Source: Streptomyces sp. NBC_00659 (lineage in GTDB: Bacteria > Actinomycetota > Actinomycetes > Streptomycetales > Streptomycetaceae). From it: a DNA stretch of 64,000 nt. The notes beneath the pieces are model-generated. The model was not told the DNA's origin. It worked only from the letters and a program-made list of their open reading frames with translations, and did not search any database. Shown here in pieces: positions 8,198 through 16,360 of the stretch (within the stretch, counting starts at the first letter, position 1; every line of letters begins with the position of its first letter). The position numbers were made by a program, and so were the translations under genes. The stretch lies in NCBI RefSeq assembly GCF_036226925.1, contig NZ_CP109031.1, positions 5,332,001-5,396,000 on the forward strand, written 5' to 3'.

Positions 8198-8965
8198 GTG
8201 GGCTATTCAGTGGGACAGGTCGCCGGGTTCGCCGGAGTCACGGTGCGCACGCTGCACCACTACGACGAGATCGGTCTGCTCGCGCCCGGCGACCGCAGCC
8301 ACGCGGGTCACCGGCGCTACGACGACGCCGACCTCGACCGGCTGCAGCAGATCCTGTTCTACCGGGAGCTCGGCTTCCCGCTCGACGAGGTCGCCGCCCT
8401 GCTCGACGACCCGGAAGCGGACCCGCGCGCGCATCTGCGCCGCCAGCACGAGCTGCTGACCGCCCGGATCGAGAAGCTGCAGAAGATGGCCGCGGCCGTG
8501 GAGCACGCCATGGAGGCACGCACGATGGGCATCAACCTCACGCCCGAGGAGAAGTTCGAGGTCTTCGGGGACAAGGACCCCGAGGAACACGCGGAGGAGG
8601 CCGAACGCCGCTGGGGCGGCACGGAGACGTACGCCGAGTCGCAGCGACGCACCGCCCGCTACACCAAGGACGACTGGAAGCGCATGCAGGCCGAGGTGGC
8701 CTCCTGGGGCGAGCGGTACGACGCCCTGATGGCGGCCGGGGAGCGGCCGGACGGCGCGCGGGCCATGGACATGGCCGAGGAACACAGGCAGCACATCACC
8801 CAGTGGTTCTACACCTGTACGTACGAGATCCACCGGGGCCTCGGTGAGATGTACGTCGCGGACGAACGGTTCAAGGCGTTCTACGACTCCATGCGGCCGG
8901 GGCTGGCCGAACACCTCAGGGACGCGATCACGGCGAACGCCGCCCGGCAGACCGGGGAAGCCTGA
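8198..8965 (+). CDS. tipA: TipA-like MerR-family thiopeptide-sensing activator
   Basis: A 255-aa homologue of S. lividans TipAL (253 aa). Residues 1-75 form a MerR winged helix (VRTLHHYDEIGLL, HRRYDDADLDRLQQI), residues 76-108 the dimerisation coiled coil, and 110-255 the drug-binding TipAS domain. The GTG start follows GGAAGGAGC. An internal ATG at 8525 (codon 110, MGINLTPEEKFEVFGD) matches the start of the separately translated short form TipAS. C207 is kept (FYTCTYEIH), but position 214, the Cys known in TipAL to bond covalently to thiostrepton-class antibiotics, is Gly (HRGLGEMY). Autoregulation is suggested by the upstream inverted repeat. Divergent from the ClC-gad pair, which it might also influence. 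Confidence 0.93.
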   Translation: MGYSVGQVAGFAGVTVRTLHHYDEIGLLAPGDRSHAGHRRYDDADLDRLQQILFYRELGFPLDEVAALLDDPEADPRAHLRRQHELLTARIEKLQKMAAAVEHAMEARTMGINLTPEEKFEVFGDKDPEEHAEEAERRWGGTETYAESQRRTARYTKDDWKRMQAEVASWGERYDALMAAGERPDGARAMDMAEEHRQHITQWFYTCTYEIHRGLGEMYVADERFKAFYDSMRPGLAEHLRDAITANAARQTGEA

Positions 8966-9015
8966 CAGGGAAACGAGGAAGCCTGACAGGGAGACCGAGG
9001 AAGCCTGACAGGTAA
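8956..9015. repeat. Three tandem 21-22 bp repeats at the tipA 3' end
   Basis: GGAAGCCTGACAGGG-type units begin at 8956, 8977 and 8999. The first unit holds the tipA stop codon and every unit would supply an in-frame or nearby TGA. The array runs into the following terminator hairpin. Confidence 0.75.
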
Positions 9016-9048
9016 GGGGCGCCGGCAGGAGCGGGCGCCCCTTACCTG
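9009..9048. terminator. Bidirectional terminator between tipA and ybjQ
   Basis: Perfect 15-bp arms CAGGTAAGGGGCGCC (9009-9023) and its complement (9034-9048) with a 10-nt loop, between convergent genes. A partial third copy of the arm lies at about 9061-9079. Confidence 0.85.
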
Positions 9049-9144
9049 TGCGGACCGGTCGCCCCTTATCTGTAAGGAGCCGTCGCCGACGGAGTCCATG
9101 GCCCGCCGCCTCCACCGGTGCGGGCCACTGTCCTGCGGCGTCGG

Positions 9145-9510
9145 CTATTCCTTCACCAGGACCACGGCCGTGCCGTAGGCGCAGACCTCCGTGCCCACGT
9201 CCGCCGCCTCCGAGACGTTGAAGCGGAACATCAGCACGCCGTTGGCGCCACGCGCGCGTGCCTGCTCCACAAGCCGCTCCATGGCCTGGTTGCGGGTCTC
9301 CACCAGCGTCTTGGTGAGCCCCTTGAGCTCTCCGCCGATCATCGACTTCAGGCCCGCGCCGATCTGGCTGCCCAGATGACGTGAGCGGACCGTGAGGCCG
9401 AAGACCTCGCCGACGACCTGCTCGACGCGATGACCGGGAACGTCGTTCGTCGTGACGACCAGGACGTCCGCGTGGGGACTCTGGCCGCCGCCGTATTCAT
9501 CGATGCCCAT
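9145..9510 (-). CDS. YbjQ/UPF0145 family protein
   Basis: A 121-aa protein of the YbjQ (DUF74, UPF0145) family, a small pentamer-forming fold of unsettled function sometimes described as heavy-metal binding. Family blocks visible are VVTTNDVPGHRVEQVVGEVFG at the N-terminus, LETR-type ETRNQAMERLVEQARARGANGV in the middle, and CAYGTAVVLVKE at the end. The ATG at 9510 is chosen because MGIDEYGGG leads straight into the conserved core; an upstream in-frame start at 9579 would add 23 residues without similarity. It is divergent from the DedA gene. Confidence 0.88.
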   Translation of the reverse strand: MGIDEYGGGQSPHADVLVVTTNDVPGHRVEQVVGEVFGLTVRSRHLGSQIGAGLKSMIGGELKGLTKTLVETRNQAMERLVEQARARGANGVLMFRFNVSEAADVGTEVCAYGTAVVLVKE

Positions 9511-9650
9511 GGTCCACAGCTTTGTCCCAGTCGTCGCACAGTGCATCCTGGAGTCACGGGTGGAACCTGGCGTCGGCACATTGCGTTGATAGCTTTGGCC
9601 GGCCGTACAGGACTGCCGTACCTCCCTTCACCCCTCAGGAGTCCGGACCC

Positions 9651-10871
9651 GTGATGACGCTTGCCCTCGGTCCCAGCTGGCTGGATCCGAACACGCTCCT
9701 GGACAATTTCGGCATCTGGGGCCTGCTGCTGGTGGTGTTCGCCGAGTCCGGCCTGCTCATCGGCTTCTTCCTGCCGGGTGACTCGCTGCTGTTCACCTGC
9801 GGTCTGCTGATCGCCACGGACGCCATGGACTTCCCGCTGTGGGCGGCGATCCCGCTGATCTGCCTCGCCGCGGTCCTCGGCGACCAGGCGGGTTACCTCT
9901 TCGGCAAGAAGGTCGGACCCTCGCTCTTCACGCGCCCGGACTCCCGCCTGTTCAAGCAGGAGAACGTGGTCAAGGCCAACGAGTTCTTCGAGAAGTACGG
10001 CCCCAAGTCCCTGGTGCTGGCCCGCTTCGTGCCCATCGTCCGTACGTTCACGCCGATCATCGCGGGCGTCAGCGGCATGAAGTACCGCCCCTTCGTCACC
10101 TTCAACATCATCGGCGGCGTCCTGTGGGGCGCTGGTGTCACGCTGCTCGGCGCCTGGCTCGGCAAGATCGAGTTCGTCAACAAGCACATCGAGCTGATCC
10201 TGATCCTGATCGTGCTCGTCTCGGTCGTCCCGATCATCATCGAGTTCCTGCGCGCCCGCTCCCAGGCCAAGAAGAACCCGCCCCGGCAGGCGGAGGAGTC
10301 CCAGGACTTCCAGGAGCCCTTCCCGGCCCGGCCCGAGGCCGCCCGCACCCGCCCCGCCGCGCCCGTCATGGACGACGCGACCAGGCCGCTGCGCGTGCCG
10401 CCGGTCCACGGGGGCCAGGACTCGTCGTACGGGGACCGGAACCACGGCGGTCCGTACGGCAGCCAGGGCCACGGGCAGGGCTACGGGGACCAGGGCCAGG
10501 ATCAGTCGTACGGGGACCAGGGCCAGGGTCGGTCGCAGTCGTACGGGAACCAGGGACAGGGGCAGCCGTACGGGAACCAGGGCCACGGCCAGGCCTACGG
10601 GAACCAGGGCCAGGGCTACGGCCGTCAGGGTGACCCGTACCCGGCCCAGCAGCAGCCCCAGCAGCAGTACCAGCCCCAGCCCCAGCAGCCGTACCAGCAG
10701 CCGTACGGCCAGGACCAGGGCTACGGCTACGACCAGCAGCAGTACGACCAGGGTTACCAGCAGGGCTACGACCAGGGCCAGGCCCACCCGCAGCAGCACC
10801 CCCAGGGTCACCCCGGGCGTCAGTACGGTGCCGAACAGCACCCCTACGGCCAGGGCCCCGCGCAGAACTGA
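9651..10871 (+). CDS. DedA-family membrane protein with long Q/G/Y-rich tail
   Basis: A 406-aa protein. Residues 1-205 are a typical DedA/VTT-domain membrane protein (FAESGLLIGFFLPGDSLLF near residue 30, RFVPIVRTFTPIIAGVSGM near 128, both family signatures). DedA proteins act in membrane-lipid recycling, including undecaprenyl-phosphate translocation. From about residue 260 to the end the protein becomes a low-complexity tail of repeated YGDQGQ/YGNQGQ units, then polyglutamine-proline stretches. This tail, roughly 150 residues, has no counterpart in canonical DedA proteins of about 220 aa. GTG at 9651 (AGGAG nine bases upstream) is favoured over ATG 9654. Divergent from ybjQ. Confidence 0.9.
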   Translation: MMTLALGPSWLDPNTLLDNFGIWGLLLVVFAESGLLIGFFLPGDSLLFTCGLLIATDAMDFPLWAAIPLICLAAVLGDQAGYLFGKKVGPSLFTRPDSRLFKQENVVKANEFFEKYGPKSLVLARFVPIVRTFTPIIAGVSGMKYRPFVTFNIIGGVLWGAGVTLLGAWLGKIEFVNKHIELILILIVLVSVVPIIIEFLRARSQAKKNPPRQAEESQDFQEPFPARPEAARTRPAAPVMDDATRPLRVPPVHGGQDSSYGDRNHGGPYGSQGHGQGYGDQGQDQSYGDQGQGRSQSYGNQGQGQPYGNQGHGQAYGNQGQGYGRQGDPYPAQQQPQQQYQPQPQQPYQQPYGQDQGYGYDQQQYDQGYQQGYDQGQAHPQQHPQGHPGRQYGAEQHPYGQGPAQN

Positions 10872-10946
10872 CGCACCCGCCCGGTGCTCCCGAGCCCGGT
10901 CCTCCTCGGACCGGGCCTGCTGAACCGGGCCTGCCGGGACCGGGCC

Positions 10947-12605
10947 TCAGAAGCCGCGTGTCCGCTTGGCGGCCCGCCGCCCGCCGGCGGAGCCGCCCGG
11001 CAGGCGCAGGAACAGCCGCGAGATCTCCGAACCCAGGTTCACGCCGATCGCGATGGCCATGGCGAGGGCCGCGGCCTTGGTGAGCGATACCAGTCCCTTG
11101 TCGACGTTGTTCTGGGCGATCGACAGCAGCCCGAAGTACGTCGCCGAACCGGGCAGCAGCGGGCCGATCGCGGCCGTCGTGTAGGGCAGCGCGGAAGCGA
11201 ACCGGTAGCGCGAGAGCAGTTGCCCGAAGAGACCCACCAGGCCGGCGGCGACGGCCGTGGAGGCCACCGGGGAGAGCCCTCCCGCATAGTGCATCGCCCC
11301 GTACACCGACCAGGCCACGCCTCCGTTGAGGGTCACGGCGAGGACGGTGGAACGTTCCTGCTGGAGCAGGACCGCGAAGGTGAGCGACAGCAGCATGGAC
11401 GCGGCGATCTGGATCAGGGGCCGCTCGGAGAGGCTCAGCGCCGCGTCCGGGTTGAGCTGCGTGCCCAGCTTCACGCCGAAATAGAGCACCAGCAGGACGC
11501 CGGAGACGATCCCCACGAAGAAGTACATGACTTCGAGCAGCCGCGCGGACGCGGTGATGTAGAAGCCGGTCAGCCCGTCCTGCACCCCCGCGACGAGCGC
11601 CCGCCCCGGCAGCAGCGCGAAGAGCCCACCGGTGATCACCGCGGAGGCGTTCACATCGACGTGCGCCAGCGTGAGCGCGACTCCTATCGCGGCCGGCGGC
11701 ATCGCGGCCACCGTGAACTGGTAGAACTCCGGCAGCCCGCGCCCCGCGCACAGCCAGGCGAGCCGGTCGCCCAGCATCGCGCCGAGCGCGGCGGCGACGA
11801 ACACGATCGCGTCACCACCGACGAGCACGGAGGCCGCGCCGGCCAGCAGCCCTCCGGAGGCCGTCAGCACCCAGCCGGGGTACGGGTGCCGGTTGCGCCG
11901 CATCTCCGCGAGCCGCCTGTAGGCCTCTTCCAGGGGGATCGCGGTCTCGGTGTCGCTCAGGTCGTCGACGAGCCGGTAGACGGCCGCCAGGCGCGTGTAG
12001 TCGGTGCCCCGGCGGCGCACCGTCCGTGACGCCGTCACCGGGTCGTCCACCAGGGACGGCTGGTGCGAGATCGACAGCAGGGTGAAGGTGACGTTCGGCT
12101 CGCAGCGGTCGAGCCCGTAGGAGCGGCAGACGGCGAACATCGCCGTCTCCACGTCCTCGGCACCCTCGCCGCCCGCGAGGAGCAGCTCGCCGATGCGCAG
12201 GGTCAGGTCCAGGACGCGCGGGACGGCGGGCCCCGACTCGTCCTCCTTGTGCACGGGCTCGGGCGCGGGCCGCTCGGTCACCGGCATGCGGAGCATCGTG
12301 CGCATGCGGTCCTGCCACGGCGCGTCCTTGGTCAGGCTGACCAGGGGGACGCCGGTCGCCGGTGTGAAGGCGGGAGGCGCGTCCCGGGCACTGTAGGTGC
12401 GCGGAGTGCTGAACGCCGAGCCCCCGTGCTCCGGCCCGGCGGGATGCGGTGCGTCGAGGCCCTGGGGGAGCGCGAACTCCGAGGTCGTCGACGATTCCTC
12501 GTCGGCCGCCGTCGGGCCCGGCGGCGCCACACCCGTGGGCGGGCTGAAAGCACTCCTCGCCTCGTCCGAGTGCGGCTTGCGGTCTTCCGCTTCCGGGTCC
12601 GCCAC
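10947..12605 (-). CDS. Threonine/serine exporter family protein (ThrE-like)
   Basis: A protein of about 552 aa combining the two halves of the ThrE family. A cytoplasmic domain (VLDLTLRIGELLLAGGEGAEDVE near residue 135) is the PF06738 signature, and about ten membrane segments follow from residue 245 onward. The first ~125 residues are a Pro/Ser/Glu-rich, probably disordered extension. Members export threonine and serine by proton exchange. GTG at 12605 and TTG at 12608 are adjacent candidate starts; neither has a well-spaced ribosome site, so the start is uncertain. It lies downstream of pyrophosphatase on the same strand but is separated by a strong hairpin. Confidence 0.87.
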   Translation of the reverse strand: MADPEAEDRKPHSDEARSAFSPPTGVAPPGPTAADEESSTTSEFALPQGLDAPHPAGPEHGGSAFSTPRTYSARDAPPAFTPATGVPLVSLTKDAPWQDRMRTMLRMPVTERPAPEPVHKEDESGPAVPRVLDLTLRIGELLLAGGEGAEDVETAMFAVCRSYGLDRCEPNVTFTLLSISHQPSLVDDPVTASRTVRRRGTDYTRLAAVYRLVDDLSDTETAIPLEEAYRRLAEMRRNRHPYPGWVLTASGGLLAGAASVLVGGDAIVFVAAALGAMLGDRLAWLCAGRGLPEFYQFTVAAMPPAAIGVALTLAHVDVNASAVITGGLFALLPGRALVAGVQDGLTGFYITASARLLEVMYFFVGIVSGVLLVLYFGVKLGTQLNPDAALSLSERPLIQIAASMLLSLTFAVLLQQERSTVLAVTLNGGVAWSVYGAMHYAGGLSPVASTAVAAGLVGLFGQLLSRYRFASALPYTTAAIGPLLPGSATYFGLLSIAQNNVDKGLVSLTKAAALAMAIAIGVNLGSEISRLFLRLPGGSAGGRRAAKRTRGF

Positions 12606-12653
12606 CAACTCCAGCCTCGCCTTTCCCGTCTGTGTCGTTCTCCTTCTTGCCTT

Positions 12654-12677
12654 CCGTACGCCTCAGTATGCGTACGG
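12654..12677. promoter_or_regulatory. Inverted repeat upstream of the ThrE-like gene
   Basis: CCGTACGC (12654-12661) and GCGTACGG (12670-12677) form 8-bp perfect arms around an 8-nt spacer, about 50 bp before the exporter start. The position fits an operator; no regulator is identified. Confidence 0.4.
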
Positions 12678-12682
12678 ACACA

Positions 12683-12725
12683 CGAACGGGCCGCGTGGCC
12701 CCAGGGGGATCACGCGGCCCGTTCG
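12683..12725 (-). terminator. Terminator after pyrophosphatase
   Basis: 15-bp perfect arms CGAACGGGCCGCGTG (12683-12697) and complement (12711-12725) with a 13-nt loop, 36 nt after the ppa stop on the minus strand. It separates ppa from the ThrE-like gene. Confidence 0.8.
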
Positions 12726-12760
12726 GAAGAGGGGGAGGTCAGCGACCGCCCGCAAGGAGG

Positions 12761-13267
12761 TCAGTGACCGCCCTGGTCCTTCAAGCGCTTGTAGGAACGC
12801 TCGATCTCGGCTTCGGCTTCCGCGCGGCCGACCCAGTCGGCGCCCTCGACGGACTTGCCCGGCTCCAGGTCCTTGTAGACCTCGAAGAAGTGCTGGATCT
12901 CCAGGCGGTCGAACTCCGACACGTGGTGGATGTCGCGCAGGTGCTCCACACGCGGGTCGTGCGCCGGGACGCACAGCAGCTTGTCGTCGCCGCCGGCCTC
13001 GTCCGTCATACGGAACATGCCGATCGCGCGGCACTGGATGAGGCAGCCCGGGAAGGTCGGCTCGTCCAGGATGACGAGGGCGTCCAGCGGGTCGCCGTCC
13101 TCGCCGAGGGTGTTCTCGACGAAGCCGTAGTCGGCCGGGTAGCTGGTCGAGGTGAAGAGTCGACGGTCCAGACGGATCCGACCGGTCTCGTGGTCCACCT
13201 CGTACTTGTTCCGTGAACCCTTCGGAATCTCGATCGTGACGTCGAACTCCACCGGTGGCTCCTCCAT
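12761..13267 (-). CDS. ppa: Inorganic pyrophosphatase
   Basis: A 168-aa family I soluble pyrophosphatase hydrolysing PPi to two phosphates in the cytoplasm, driving biosynthesis forward. [14 protein letters not shown] at the N-terminus and the metal-binding signature DGDPLDALV (about residue 60) are intact, as are YPADYGF and [10 protein letters not shown] near the end. ATG at 13267 gives the canonical start just before [12 protein letters not shown]; an in-frame GTG at 13276 is an alternative, and neither has a strong ribosome site, so translation may be of the leaderless or weak-leader kind. Divergent from the DD-peptidase gene at 13332. Confidence 0.97.
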   Translation of the reverse strand: MEEPPVEFDVTIEIPKGSRNKYEVDHETGRIRLDRRLFTSTSYPADYGFVENTLGEDGDPLDALVILDEPTFPGCLIQCRAIGMFRMTDEAGGDDKLLCVPAHDPRVEHLRDIHHVSEFDRLEIQHFFEVYKDLEPGKSVEGADWVGRAEAEAEIERSYKRLKDQGGH

Positions 13268-13331
13268 GATCAGCACATAGTTCTGGTGATTAAGTGTCCC
13301 TCACGCAGGTGGGTGATCGCGAAAGGGGCTG

Positions 13332-14882
13332 GTGGTCGTGCCAGAGCTGAGAGCTTGGCGGGCCGCGAGACCGCATGTGGTGCGGGTCGCGCGGATGGTG
13401 AAACCGCATGTGGCGCGAGTCACACGAGCCGTGCGGCCGCGTGCCGTGCGTTTGACGACGCCGCAGCTCACAGCCGTCGCGACCGCCGTCGGCCTGGCAC
13501 TCGCGGCCGGGGTGGTGACCTCGGCCGGCCCCTGGGACTCCACCGGTCAGCGTACGGCCGAGCGGGACTGGGCCGCATCGCGGACGCCCGAGGGTGGCAC
13601 AGATCACGCACGTACGTCCGGTACGCACCGAACGTCACCCCGGCCCGCACCCAGCGCCGCCTCCGTGCTCGCCGGACTCGGGGGCGAGGCGGGCACCACG
13701 CCCGCGGGGAAGGATCTCGCGGAGGTCCTCGACCCGCTGCTGGCCGATCCCGTCCTCGGCTCGGTGCGCACCGCCGTCGTGGTCGACGTGGCGACCGGCA
13801 AGCGGCTCTACGGCAAGGGCGCCGACCAGGTGCAGACGCCGGCCTCCACCACGAAGATCGCGACCGCCGTCGCCGCTCTCACCGCGCTGGGCCCCGACCA
13901 CCGCATCCAGACGCGCACGGTCCTGGAGCCCGACACCAAGGAGGTCGTGCTCGTCGGCGGCGGAGACCCCACGCTGACCGCCCGCAAGCCCGCGGACGGC
14001 TGGGCGGACCTGGGCACCCTCGCCGAACGGACGGCCACCGTCCTGAAGGCCCGTCACATGGACCACGTGACGCTCTCCTACGACACCTCGCTGTACTCCG
14101 GCCCCGGCCTTCACCCCATCGGAGTGAACGACAACATCGCGAAGGTCACCCCTCTGATGGCCGACGAGGGCCGCCTGGACCACTCGGCCAGCGGGCCGGC
14201 CGGGCGCACCATGGACCCGGCGGCGGACGCCGCGCGGACGTTCGCGGACCTGCTGCACGACCACGGCATCACCGCCACGGCGCCCGGCCCCTCGAAGGCG
14301 ACGAGCCGCTCCCAGGCCCTCGCCTCCGTGTCCTCGCCGCCGCTGTCCGCCCTGGTCGAGCGGATGCTGACCAACAGTGACAACGACATCGCCGAGGCAC
14401 TGGCCCGTCAGGTCGCCCTCGCGGCCGGCGAGGAACCCAGCTTCGACGGCGACGCGAAGGCGATCCGAGCCCAGCTGAAGAAACTCGGACTCCCGCTGAC
14501 CGGGGCGCAGTTCGCCGACGGCAGCGGCCTGAACCGCGCCGACAGGCTCTCCGCCGACCTGCTCGCCGCCCTGCTGGCCAAGGCCGGCGACCCGGCCCAC
14601 CCCGAGCTCCGGCCGGTCCTCACCGGCCTGCCCGTCGCCGGCTTCACCGGCACCCTCAGCGCCCGGTACACCGACGCTCCGACCGCCACCGGAGTCGTCC
14701 GCGCCAAGACGGGCACCCTGACCGGGGTCAACACCCTCGCCGGCACCGTCGTCGACAAGGACGGCCGCCTGCTGGCGTTCGCCTTCCTGACCTCCGACGC
14801 CGCCAACCCCCCGAACCCCCTGGAGGCCCGGGCGGCGTTGGACCACGCGGCGACGGCACTCGTGGCGTGCGGCTGCCGGTAG
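13332..14882 (+). CDS. dacB: D-alanyl-D-alanine carboxypeptidase/endopeptidase (PBP4 type)
   Basis: A 516-aa penicillin-binding protein of peptidase family S13. The three active-site motifs are present: SxxK as PASTTK (S172, K175), SxN as NSDND (about residue 352), and KTG as AKTGT (about residue 462). An N-terminal Arg/Val-rich stretch followed by a hydrophobic segment (about residues 45-63) indicates a membrane anchor or uncleaved signal, placing the enzyme outside the cell. It trims or cleaves D-Ala-containing peptidoglycan cross-bridges. The GTG at 13332 follows AAAGGGG. The unusually long linker (65-125) between anchor and catalytic domain is typical of Streptomyces homologues. Divergent from ppa. 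Confidence 0.94.
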   Translation: MVVPELRAWRAARPHVVRVARMVKPHVARVTRAVRPRAVRLTTPQLTAVATAVGLALAAGVVTSAGPWDSTGQRTAERDWAASRTPEGGTDHARTSGTHRTSPRPAPSAASVLAGLGGEAGTTPAGKDLAEVLDPLLADPVLGSVRTAVVVDVATGKRLYGKGADQVQTPASTTKIATAVAALTALGPDHRIQTRTVLEPDTKEVVLVGGGDPTLTARKPADGWADLGTLAERTATVLKARHMDHVTLSYDTSLYSGPGLHPIGVNDNIAKVTPLMADEGRLDHSASGPAGRTMDPAADAARTFADLLHDHGITATAPGPSKATSRSQALASVSSPPLSALVERMLTNSDNDIAEALARQVALAAGEEPSFDGDAKAIRAQLKKLGLPLTGAQFADGSGLNRADRLSADLLAALLAKAGDPAHPELRPVLTGLPVAGFTGTLSARYTDAPTATGVVRAKTGTLTGVNTLAGTVVDKDGRLLAFAFLTSDAANPPNPLEARAALDHAATALVACGCR

Positions 14883-15018
14883 CGCGCGCCGGACCGGACC
14901 CGGCCCCTTCCGGCCCCTTCCGGCCCGTGGGAACCAGGAGCACCACCAGCCCCTCGGCCGGGACGCATACGGTGTCGGACCCTCACCGCAGCCGGACCCG
15001 CTCACGTACGGTTGACGC

Positions 15019-16167
15019 ATGACGAGCATCGGTGGTGCTGCATCTACTGGGATGGTCGACTGGAATCTCGCGGTGGCGACCGCGACCCGGCTCGTACGGC
15101 CGGGCCCGGAGGTGAGCCGCGACGAGGCCCGGGCGATCGTCGCCGAGCTGCGCCGGCACGCGAAGGCCTCGGAGGAACACGTCCGGGGCTTCACCCGCTT
15201 GGGTGCGGACGTCGTCCACGACACCCCCGTACTCGTCGTCGACCGCCCCGGCTGGGTCCGGGCGAACGTCGCCGGGTTCCGGGAGATCCTCAAGCCCCTT
15301 CTGGACAAGATGCAGGAACGACGCGGGAGCGGCACCGGCGGAGCCGTCCTCGGAGCCGTCGGAGGCAAGGTCACCGGCGTCGAACTGGGCATGCTGCTGT
15401 CGTTCCTGTCCTCGCGGGTCCTCGGGCAGTACGAGACGTTCGCGCCCGCGACCCGGGACCTGCCCGCGGGGGCGCCCACCGCCTCCGGCAGCGGCGGCGG
15501 CAGGCTCCTGCTGGTCGCCCCGAACATCGTGCACGTGGAGCGTGAACTCGACGTCCAGCCCCACGACTTCCGCCTGTGGGTGTGCCTCCACGAGGAGACG
15601 CACCGCACCCAGTTCACGGCCGTGCCCTGGCTGCGCGACCACCTGGAGGGCGAAATCCAGTCGTTCTTGGGGGAGACCGAGGTCGACCCCATGACCGTCC
15701 TGGAGCGCATCAGGGAGGCCGCGCAGTCGCTCTCCGGCTCCCGCCCCGACACCGAGGAGGACGACGGCGGACGTTCCCTCGTGGAAATCGTGCAGACGCC
15801 CGCCCAGCGCGAGATCCTCGGCCGGCTCACCGCCGTGATGTCCCTCCTGGAGGGACACGCCGACTTCGTGATGGACGGCGTCGGGCCCGCCGTGGTCCCC
15901 TCCGTCGCCGAGATCCGCGAGAAGTTCCAGCAGCGCCGCGCCAAGGGCGCCTCCCGCCTCGACGTGGCCCTGCGCAAACTGCTCGGTCTGGACGCCAAGC
16001 TCAGGCAGTACAAGGACGGCGAGCGGTTCGTACGGGCGGTCGTCGACGAGGTCGGCATGGACGGCTTCAACCGTGTGTGGACCTCTCCGAACACGCTCCC
16101 GACCAAGGCGGAGATCGCCAAACCGGCGGATTGGGTTGCGCGGGTGCACCGCAGGACGGAGTCGTGA
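15019..16167 (+). CDS. Zinc-dependent metalloprotease of the DUF2342 family
   Basis: A 382-aa actinobacterial protein of the DUF2342 family, often labelled as F420-biosynthesis associated. The zinc motif HEETH is at residues 191-195 within WVCLHEETHRTQFTAVPW, and a downstream conserved EGHADFVMD block (about residue 275) likely provides the third ligand. LGQYETFAP and NRVWTSPNTLPTKAEI near the C-terminus are family blocks. No signal peptide is evident, so it is probably cytoplasmic. It starts 136 nt after the DD-peptidase gene and ends 193 nt before tilS, an arrangement conserved in Streptomyces. Its substrate is unknown, and a link to F420 is not supported by neighbours here. Confidence 0.88.
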   Translation: MTSIGGAASTGMVDWNLAVATATRLVRPGPEVSRDEARAIVAELRRHAKASEEHVRGFTRLGADVVHDTPVLVVDRPGWVRANVAGFREILKPLLDKMQERRGSGTGGAVLGAVGGKVTGVELGMLLSFLSSRVLGQYETFAPATRDLPAGAPTASGSGGGRLLLVAPNIVHVERELDVQPHDFRLWVCLHEETHRTQFTAVPWLRDHLEGEIQSFLGETEVDPMTVLERIREAAQSLSGSRPDTEEDDGGRSLVEIVQTPAQREILGRLTAVMSLLEGHADFVMDGVGPAVVPSVAEIREKFQQRRAKGASRLDVALRKLLGLDAKLRQYKDGERFVRAVVDEVGMDGFNRVWTSPNTLPTKAEIAKPADWVARVHRRTES

Positions 16168-16360
16168 AGCCTCCCGGAGGGTGGTGAAACGAATCCGGCC
16201 GATGGCAGGCAAACGCGCCTGCTATCACCCATCCGAGGGACCGTGGAGCACGGGTAGGCGTGCAATGCTCGGGGAACGCCCCGGCTCTGTCACCATCTAC
16301 ACACTCTGAGTGACAGATCCCCGGGCTAACCCCCCGAAAACTTCATGAAGGGAACCGGAC

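Noticed and set aside
15019..16167. Coenzyme F420 biosynthesis gene
   Set aside because: The family name is historical; the visible motif is a zinc protease HEETH and no F420 gene is adjacent.
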